The position numbers and the translations under genes are program-made. Positions 6,942-11,640 of a DNA stretch of 11,640 nt are shown here, in pieces. Numbering within the stretch: the stretch's first letter is position 1; every line of letters starts with the position of its first letter. Origin of the DNA: Planctomycetaceae bacterium (GTDB lineage Bacteria > Planctomycetota > Planctomycetia > Pirellulales > Thermoguttaceae); NCBI GenBank assembly GCA_031287585.1, contig JAITST010000191.1, positions 1-11,640 on the forward strand, given 5' to 3'. The notes under the pieces were generated by a model that made no database searches, had not been told where the DNA came from, and saw only the letters and a list, made by a program, of their open reading frames with translations.

Positions 6942-7916
6942 TTACCATCGGAATAAGCGTTGAGATTTTTCTTCGGCTTGCAGACATCTTTCGACATCTT
7001 TGGAGACCTGCGCCAACCGCTTTGCCAGCCGTTCTGCAAGTCCCTTATTCCGTTTGTAAGAAAAATGACCGGGCATTAAAGGACACCTGCGGGTAAATGG
7101 AAAACACTCGTCAATGATACGTTTAATTTCCCGTCTCGCCGCTTCAATGACCGATTCCAGTGATTGCCTGACCGCACAAAGAACGGGCAATTCACAGTGT
7201 TTCGGAGCATAACCTGCGCCGGCAGCGTTGCGGATAAAAACCGGTTCTGTTCCTTCGTAAGAATTGAAATGCAGATTACCGGTCGTCTGGACGGAACAAT
7301 AATAGACCTTTCCGATATTCGGGTTACCGTGCAATGTTGCCGCTGCGCTGCCGAATTGATGTCTTAACTGCGTGAACAAATCGCCCATTTTGCCATTGTG
7401 TTCCCACGTTTCGCTCCGCATCAGCACGAGACAAACACTATGCCCCTTATTCAGTTTGCTGTTGGCAATAACGTTTGCCATTGTCGTAGGAGCGTTTACG
7501 GCTTCGTTGTTTCCTTTCATCAGGGCAACACTGTCAATGCACCAGAACGAAACATCTGACCCGCGAAGATATTCTTGTGCTTGCAAACCGTTATTGGAAG
7601 TGCAGAAAGCACCGGGGATGTCCCAGATTTGCAGATTGACATCCGTGACTCTCGTGTCTCCGTTATCATACACAAGGTCAAAGTTAAACTCCTGTGCTTG
7701 CGGCGTTCCGGCGATTTGCTTGTCGGTTACCTTCGTCCCGCCTTCGCCGAGTTTTTTTAATTTCTCGGCGAGTTCGTCAAGCAGTTGCTTCGTGTTTGGT
7801 TCCGGCACGAGCGAGTATCCGTTGCCCGGAAAATGCTTTTCCAAGTGAGGATACATTGCGGCGAGCAAACTTGTTTTTCCGACACCGGTCGGACCGGTCA
7901 TTACAATTTTCGTCAT
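6942..7916 (-). CDS. Small P-loop GTPase-like protein, atypical
   Basis: This 324-residue cytoplasmic protein carries a Walker A loop at 8-15 (GPTGVGKT) and a Walker B/G3 motif at 97-102 (IWDIPG). A Thr at 71 may be the switch I residue. The base-specificity motif NKxD is not visible; the place where it is expected reads VCLVLMRSETW (161-171), so specificity for guanine is unproven. Residues 240-324 are helical and basic, ending in Lys/Arg-rich helices (264-320). Such stand-alone GTPases placed next to adaptor and effector genes have been described in bacterial conflict systems, and the DIPG and Walker A style fits them. No clear Shine-Dalgarno precedes the ATG at 7916. The gene follows a strong hairpin (7942-7961) that could limit read-through from upstream genes. 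Confidence 0.8.
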   Translation of the reverse strand: MTKIVMTGPTGVGKTSLLAAMYPHLEKHFPGNGYSLVPEPNTKQLLDELAEKLKKLGEGGTKVTDKQIAGTPQAQEFNFDLVYDNGDTRVTDVNLQIWDIPGAFCTSNNGLQAQEYLRGSDVSFWCIDSVALMKGNNEAVNAPTTMANVIANSKLNKGHSVCLVLMRSETWEHNGKMGDLFTQLRHQFGSAAATLHGNPNIGKVYYCSVQTTGNLHFNSYEGTEPVFIRNAAGAGYAPKHCELPVLCAVRQSLESVIEAARREIKRIIDECFPFTRRCPLMPGHFSYKRNKGLAERLAKRLAQVSKDVERCLQAEEKSQRLFRW

Positions 7917-7941
7917 TTTTGTTATGAGGGTAAAGTGTTAG

Positions 7942-7961
7942 CGTCTGCACTGGTGCAGACG
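7942..7961. repeat. Perfect 9-bp dyad between operon genes
   Basis: CGTCTGCAC (7942-7950), TG, GTGCAGACG (7953-7961). It lies in the 67-base gap between the stop at 7984 and the ATG at 7916. In minus-strand RNA it folds to an 8-bp stem with a 4-base loop; no T-run follows, so it is a candidate processing, stabilising or partial termination site. Confidence 0.5.
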
Positions 7962-7983
7962 AATAAAAAACGTGTCGAATTCA

Positions 7984-8397
7984 CTATGGGTTTCTTGGTT
8001 GCGGTCTTGATATCTGCTGAAGTTTTTCTAATACCTCTCGCGCTTTGGAAGTCCGCCAGTAGGTGTCCAGTTCTTCTCCGAGAATAATCAAGACTGTATC
8101 TGCATATTCGTTCCATTCGCGGGCAGATTGCTCTGCACCCGCGAGTTTGTCCAGTGTTTCCTTAATGTCTTTCGGGTCGGTTACGGGCTTCCCTAAAATT
8201 TCTTCACACGCTTTGAGCATCGCATTGTATCTTGCTAATTTCGCTTTCGTATCTGCTGCAACGGCTTGGACGTGCCAACCGTAGAGGAATGAAACGACAA
8301 TGCAAAATAAGGCGACGATAATTGACCATTCCGCCCAAGTGAGTTTTTCCCTCTCAACCGGTGTTTCGATTGATTCGGGTTCGTAATTATTTGACAT
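7984..8397 (-). CDS. Small single-span membrane protein with helical tail
   Basis: This 137-residue protein is not recognised by family. It has an acidic N-terminus (1-17), the motif LTWAEW (19-24), one membrane span at about 25-42 (SIIVALFCIVVSFLYGWH) and a helical hydrophilic tail (45-137) that probably faces the cytoplasm or forms a coiled coil. The motif before the span matches those of the three-span protein upstream and the lipase at the end of the operon. It follows the upstream gene by 30 bases, a gap with two GGTTAGG copies (plus strand) and no clear ribosome site. A structural partner of the GTPases at the membrane is a reasonable guess and no more. Confidence 0.75.
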   Translation of the reverse strand: MSNNYEPESIETPVEREKLTWAEWSIIVALFCIVVSFLYGWHVQAVAADTKAKLARYNAMLKACEEILGKPVTDPKDIKETLDKLAGAEQSAREWNEYADTVLIILGEELDTYWRTSKAREVLEKLQQISRPQPRNP

Positions 8398-8427
8398 AAG
8401 TATTTTTTATTGGTTAGGGGTTAGGAT

Positions 8428-8751
8428 TTACCAATGGATAACACGATGTAATCCCGTTGTGTACAAAAATTTGGATATGGTATAAAACACAATACACAAT
8501 GCAACCGTAATTAAGGCACAATTAATTGCTTGTCCGTAAAGACGGATTCGCCAAAAAATAACGGTCAGCAGGCAAAACAGCAAAATGACACACATTTGCC
8601 AACTCGGCGCAAGTTGTCCGCTGAACATAGCCGCTAGAATTCCGATTCCGATAATAACCGCACCAGCACCAGCAACCAATATCTTCCATTCCGCGTCAGT
8701 TATCCCACTCTTTTCAGGCGATACTTCATCATAATCATCATCGTTTAACAT
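8428..8751 (-). CDS. Small three-span membrane protein
   Basis: This 107-residue protein is not recognised by family. A strongly acidic N-terminus (LNDDDYDEV) precedes the motif ITDAEW (17-22) and three spans at about 24-44, 51-67 and 75-97, with a short basic end (LHRVIHW). AGGAG at 8760-8764 lies 8 bases before the ATG and fixes the start. The reading frame is the same as that of the dynamin-like gene, whose TGA lies 13 codons upstream, but the ribosome site shows that the two are separate proteins. Its direct position after the dynamin-like GTPase suggests that it docks that enzyme to the membrane; this is inferred from gene order. Confidence 0.8.
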   Translation of the reverse strand: MLNDDDYDEVSPEKSGITDAEWKILVAGAGAVIIGIGILAAMFSGQLAPSWQMCVILLFCLLTVIFWRIRLYGQAINCALITVALCIVFYTISKFLYTTGLHRVIHW

Positions 8752-8790
8752 TGTAATTTCTCCTGTAATTGTTTGTGAAAAATGTTTTTT

Positions 8791-10995
8791 TCAAACGAAA
8801 TGTTTTACTTTTTCGTTCAACGCATCGACAGCGTTTTGCCATTCTTTGCGGAATTTGATGTCCGCTTCCTTCTTTTGGAAAGTTTCTGACCACACTTCGC
8901 TACGGTGTTCGGCGTAGAAATTACTCCAGACCTGACCGGCAACAACAGCATTTCCAGTACGAGTTACCGCGTCCCGCAACTCGTCAATCGTTGCAAAGAG
9001 CGACATTGACGGCTCTTTGGCATACCCTTGAATCGCGGAACACGCTTCATAAATGCCGCTTTTTGCTGCCGCCTCGATTTGGGCGAGCGTCTCTTCTGTG
9101 CCGCCGGCTTTATAGCGATACGGACCGTGTGCAAGACTATCTGTATCCAGAACATCAAGACACGGCAAAATACGAGGCAAAAGGAAACCGCGGAAAGAGA
9201 GCGAAGCATTTTCAAAATTACTAATCGCTGTTGCTATCCGGTTTGCGATGCCCTTTGATTGTTCGGTTGTTCCCACCAATGCGATTTCGTCGGCAAGTGA
9301 TGCCCACCACGATTTTGTTTCCGCGTTGTCCTGTGCAAAGACAACTTTTCCAAGTTTTCCACCGTCTTCGGCAGTGAAACATTTTTTGGCTTCGTCCCGC
9401 AATTCATCAAAGAATTGCTTGAATCCCAAATCCATCCGGTCAAAGGAACTCACGATATTCCGCCGAATTGCCTGACAATAGAATGTGTGAGCGACCGGCT
9501 TCCCCAATACTTTTCCCGATTTTTCAAGTTCGGCTTCGGTCGGCATACCGGGAATTGTTTGGAGTTCCTTTTGAAGTTCGTTCAAATTGTCGATAAATTG
9601 CGGATGTTCAAGGTCTCTTCGTTTTTTCCATTCCTCGACAAGGTCTGTAAGTTGTTCGCAAAGATTACCCCAGACTGAGTGGTTGAACATCGCGATTGCC
9701 TGCATAAAGCCCTCTTGGTCGCCGCTTGCCGCAGGAAAGAGAGCACCGAGTTCTTTCGCCAGAGTTTGCACTTCGGCAATCAGCGTTTTCACCTTTTCGT
9801 AACGGACTTGATACAGTGTGTCGTCCAGATTTCGCTGGTTTCCGGCAATGTCTTCAAGTATCGTGTTAAAATTTGCTAACACGTCTTCTTGTTTGACCGC
9901 ATTAAGCGTAATCGTTCGGCGGACTTTTATTGTGCTTTCGCTCAACTGCTTTTCAAAATACTTGACCGAATCGTCCGTGTCCGTATCTTTGCGGTTGATG
10001 ATAAAATGCGACCAGTCCTTTGGGGAAAGTTCCGGTATTGCTTTCGGGATTAAGTCGTAAAGTTGTGTGTCCGTCGGAGCAACAATTCCGCCGTTAGGAA
10101 CACGTTTTAACATCAATGCCGCATCAATGTTGTTGGCGATGTTATGTACCAAATTATCTTCGGCACCGCAAACGAAATCCCCCAAGCCGGGCGTATCGCA
10201 AACAGAAATCCTGCCAGCATCCTGTACCTTGAACGGACAATAAATCGTCGCCATCTTGACAGCAATCCACGACGCAAGCAAATTACCATTGTTGTCTTGC
10301 TGGGCAATGTATTCTCGAATCTGTTCCTTGTTAATCCGTTTCGGCGATTGATTGAGCAAGTTCTGATATTCTTTGCTGCGCGCCTGCCGGTCGTTCAATT
10401 TTTTGTACAACTCTTCCTCGGTGGCGTTGAGTTGTTTCGATGGTTGCGGAAGCGGTGAATTCGCAAAACTATGAAACGAAACCGGTTGCGGGGATAACCC
10501 CAGAATACTGTAAAACGGTAAAATGACTTCCCGCAAAAACTCCCCGTCAGTAAAGAATTCAATGTCGGCGTAAGTTTCTGTGTGATTAACAATCACGGAC
10601 GGTGCGCCGGTACAATGTCCTTCCGCTGCCGAAGGGATTTCATCGCTTGTCAAACCGGTCAACGCTTGCAGAAACGTACTCTTTCCCTGCCGGGCATTTC
10701 CCGCCACGCCGATATTCAAGGTCGGACGACTGAACCGTCGTTGTAGTTGAGCCAGTTCACGGATGCTCTGCGGAATCTTTTCGTCAAGAATTTTCCTGAC
10801 TTCCTCTTGGAGAGTTTTGGCTTTGTCCTTCTGTTCGGCAGGGATTTCCTTTTGAGCAACTTGCAGCAAGAGAGCGGAAACGTTGTTTAACGCCCCTTCG
10901 ACATTACGGAGTTGTTCAATCGTTTTTTCAGTTTTTTCCGAAATCGGTTTGCGGCTGACGATAATCTGGTCAATTTTTTCGGCTCGGCTTGTCAT
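8791..10995 (-). CDS. Dynamin-like large GTPase
   Basis: This 734-residue protein starts with a helical segment (15-90), then a GTPase domain. The P-loop is GNARQGKS (99-106), the switch I Thr is probably T129 in HCTGAP, the G3 motif is DTPG (267-270) and the G4 motif is NRKD (334-337), a variant of NKxD. Residues 380-734 are almost wholly helical, as expected for a stalk. I see no membrane span, so it would reach the membrane through its own helices or the small membrane proteins that follow it. Its length and domain order fit the bacterial dynamin-like group, which shapes or fuses membranes and in some cases takes part in phage defence. The ATG at 10995 has only a weak ribosome site. It is the first gene of the run; the next gene begins 39 bases after its TGA stop. 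The exact subfamily is not settled. Confidence 0.88.
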   Translation of the reverse strand: MTSRAEKIDQIIVSRKPISEKTEKTIEQLRNVEGALNNVSALLLQVAQKEIPAEQKDKAKTLQEEVRKILDEKIPQSIRELAQLQRRFSRPTLNIGVAGNARQGKSTFLQALTGLTSDEIPSAAEGHCTGAPSVIVNHTETYADIEFFTDGEFLREVILPFYSILGLSPQPVSFHSFANSPLPQPSKQLNATEEELYKKLNDRQARSKEYQNLLNQSPKRINKEQIREYIAQQDNNGNLLASWIAVKMATIYCPFKVQDAGRISVCDTPGLGDFVCGAEDNLVHNIANNIDAALMLKRVPNGGIVAPTDTQLYDLIPKAIPELSPKDWSHFIINRKDTDTDDSVKYFEKQLSESTIKVRRTITLNAVKQEDVLANFNTILEDIAGNQRNLDDTLYQVRYEKVKTLIAEVQTLAKELGALFPAASGDQEGFMQAIAMFNHSVWGNLCEQLTDLVEEWKKRRDLEHPQFIDNLNELQKELQTIPGMPTEAELEKSGKVLGKPVAHTFYCQAIRRNIVSSFDRMDLGFKQFFDELRDEAKKCFTAEDGGKLGKVVFAQDNAETKSWWASLADEIALVGTTEQSKGIANRIATAISNFENASLSFRGFLLPRILPCLDVLDTDSLAHGPYRYKAGGTEETLAQIEAAAKSGIYEACSAIQGYAKEPSMSLFATIDELRDAVTRTGNAVVAGQVWSNFYAEHRSEVWSETFQKKEADIKFRKEWQNAVDALNEKVKHFV

Positions 10996-11352
10996 TGGTT
11001 CTCATGAAGGTTGGCGAGAAACGCAAGCAAGACCGCTCAAGACAGGAGCGATGCGTTCAACAGATAGGACTCTTCCCCCAGTGCAAATGGGGTGCTTTGC
11101 AATTTCAGGATGCGCCGCTGAAAGTTCCCATGGAAATTGCGCATACGCCCCCTTACGGGAGCTACGCAGATTTTCAATTTCCAATGGTCGTCTTCACTCG
11201 GTTTCCCGTTTGCACAGTAAAGTCAGCCAATCCGCCTTTCGACGGCTGTTGAATTGCTACGAACTCGATTATTATTCCCTGAAACACAATTCAGGATACT
11301 ATGTAATCTCAAAACGGAGAGAGTTCTCCGTAGTCTTATCTAAAATAAAACT
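10996..11352 (-). ncRNA. Structured leader or small RNA in front of the GTPase operon (candidate)
   Basis: The stretch has no convincing gene but many stems. The strongest spans 11128-11187. On the minus strand CCAT-t-GGAAATTG pairs with CAATTTCC-ATGG, then TGCGTA with TATGCG, then GCTCCC with GGGGGC, closed by the loop GTAA, a GNRA tetraloop. Three pairs are G-U only in minus-strand RNA, so the RNA is read leftward. Other stems are AACGCA/TGCGTT enclosing CGCTC/GAGCG (11020-11057), TTTCAG/CTGAAA (11103-11123), CAGCC/GGCTG (11224-11248), CCTGAA/TTCAGG (11278-11295) and ACGGAGA/TCTCCGT (11314-11331). I match it to no known RNA family. A TTG-started frame at 11002-11184 has no ribosome site and crosses the stems; I do not count it as a gene. 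Confidence 0.4.
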
Positions 11353-11358
11353 TGGAAT

Positions 11359-11386
11359 AGTATATCATAACTTGCAATAAATGGAA
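11359..11386 (-). promoter_or_regulatory. Promoter candidate of the GTPase operon, extended -10
   Basis: Minus strand: TGATATACT holds an extended -10 box (TATACT at 11364-11359, TG at 11367-11366). A weak -35 box TTCCAT (11386-11381) lies 16 bases upstream, at the probable edge of an insertion sequence. Transcription would start near 11352, giving a leader of about 350 bases. Confidence 0.4.
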
Positions 11387-11443
11387 TCCCCCCCTAAAAA
11401 AAGGGCAGAGGATAGGGTGCATAAAAATTTGGCGGGGTTTTGT

Positions 11444-11449
11444 TATAAT
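11444..11449 (+). promoter_or_regulatory. -10 box candidate of the transposase gene
   Basis: TATAAT is a perfect match to consensus, 28 bases before the ATG. No good -35 box stands 16 to 18 bases upstream (the sequence there is ATAAAA), so the site is weak or uses another form. Confidence 0.3.
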
Positions 11450-11477
11450 GGGGCAAACCCCTTGACACGGAAGTCCT

Positions 11478-11640
11478 ATGAACACCATTACTCCCCGCAA
11501 CGATACCGAAGCCCTGCTTCACGAAAAATTTCAAGCCCTTCTCTCCGAACTCGATACCGTTGGCGATAACGCCCAATATGGTCACGTCCTCGACGACATG
11601 GACGACTTTCTCTTCACAGCCATCCGAAAATTGGGTAACG
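11478..11640 (+). CDS. N-terminal part of a probable transposase
   Basis: The frame is open for 54 codons from ATG 11478 to the window edge, with GGAAG 4 bases before the start. The start reads MNTITPRNDTEALLHEKFQA, followed by an LLSELDTVGD helix and YGHVLDDMDDFLF. The pattern resembles the helical N-terminus of ISKra4-type transposases as I remember it; that assignment is tentative, since the zinc-binding and catalytic parts lie outside the window. The short leader and the repeat-like edge near 11383 agree with a mobile element. It faces away from the GTPase operon. Confidence 0.5.
   Translation, partial: MNTITPRNDTEALLHEKFQALLSELDTVGDNAQYGHVLDDMDDFLFTAIRKLGN

Larger units (their letters stand above)
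11383..11640 (+). mobile_element. Left end of a probable insertion sequence
   Basis: From about 11383 the sequence changes character: GGAAT, seven C, T, seven A, GGG, then a short leader to the probable transposase start at 11478. The leader has a TATAAT box (11444-11449) and GGGG-CAAA-CCCC (11450-11461). The right end lies outside the window, so terminal repeats and target duplication could not be compared; the boundary is a guess. Confidence 0.35.

Noticed and set aside
8398..8427. Telomere-like GGTTAGG repeat between the two small membrane genes.
   Set aside because: Only two copies in a 30-base gap; too short to mean more than chance similarity.
8752..8793. The TGA of the dynamin-like gene is in frame with the next gene, 13 open codons apart, suggesting a second readthrough fusion.
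   Set aside because: AGGAG stands 8 bases before the ATG of the next gene, so it has its own start; the 13 codons are not biased. In-frame spacing occurs by chance in one of three cases.
11002..11184. 60-codon minus-strand frame ending 6 bases before the dynamin-like gene, possible leader peptide.
   Set aside because: It starts with TTG, has no ribosome site, and runs through strongly paired RNA. It could still be a conserved spurious frame over an RNA.
10989..11380. Two overlapping plus-strand frames in the operon leader.
   Set aside because: No ribosome site or recognisable motif; both overlap the start of the GTPase gene on the other strand and the stems.
11462..11467. Perfect TTGACA box just before the transposase start.
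   Set aside because: The matching -10 position would lie inside the coding region and reads CCATTA, so it is probably not a promoter for this gene.
1..11640. UGA as a sense codon across the genome, to explain the Tyr/Pro tail.
   Set aside because: The dynamin-like gene ends at UGA with a proper gene start behind it, so UGA works as a stop here.

Overview
The window looks like chromosomal DNA of a planctomycete, probably Pirellulales-like. This rests on three things: a Gfo/Idh/MocA oxidoreductase exported by a Tat signal, of the type expanded in that phylum; a secreted protein that matches my memory of DUF1598, a family I know from Pirellula-type genomes; and a secreted beta-propeller protein. 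GC content is a little under 50 percent by eye, low for the group, so a host-associated or anaerobic lineage is possible. The taxonomy is inference. I see no rRNA, tRNA or CRISPR array.

Left part (1-4517). A two-component-regulator-type propeller protein runs leftward out of the window (1-851). A 363-base gap rich in inverted repeats follows. A Tat-exported oxidoreductase (1215-2648, minus) and a secreted DUF1598-like protein (3014-4393, plus) then diverge from a shared control region. That region carries one well-spaced promoter candidate per direction. An intrinsic-terminator-like hairpin also sits directly downstream of the oxidoreductase promoter.

Middle and right part (4518-10995, minus). 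Six genes run in one direction with short gaps. In transcription order they are: a 734-residue dynamin-like GTPase; a 107-residue protein with three membrane spans; a 137-residue protein with one span; a 324-residue small P-loop GTPase with no recognisable NKxD motif; a 387-residue protein with one span and a long coiled coil; and a 368-residue membrane-anchored alpha/beta hydrolase of the pancreatic-lipase type. Three of the membrane proteins share a T-x-x-E motif just before the first span. I know no named system with this gene order. A plausible reading is a membrane-surveillance or conflict system in which two GTPases control a lipase acting at the membrane; that function is inference. The coiled-coil gene ends in UGA followed in frame by 36 sense codons for a Tyr/Pro-rich tail.

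Right edge (10996-11640). The operon is preceded by about 350 bases with no convincing gene. On the minus strand this stretch folds into several stems, including a 60-nt hairpin with a GUAA tetraloop. It may be a structured leader or a separate RNA. Beyond it, on the plus strand, begins a probable transposase gene of an insertion sequence whose edge lies next to the candidate operon promoter.
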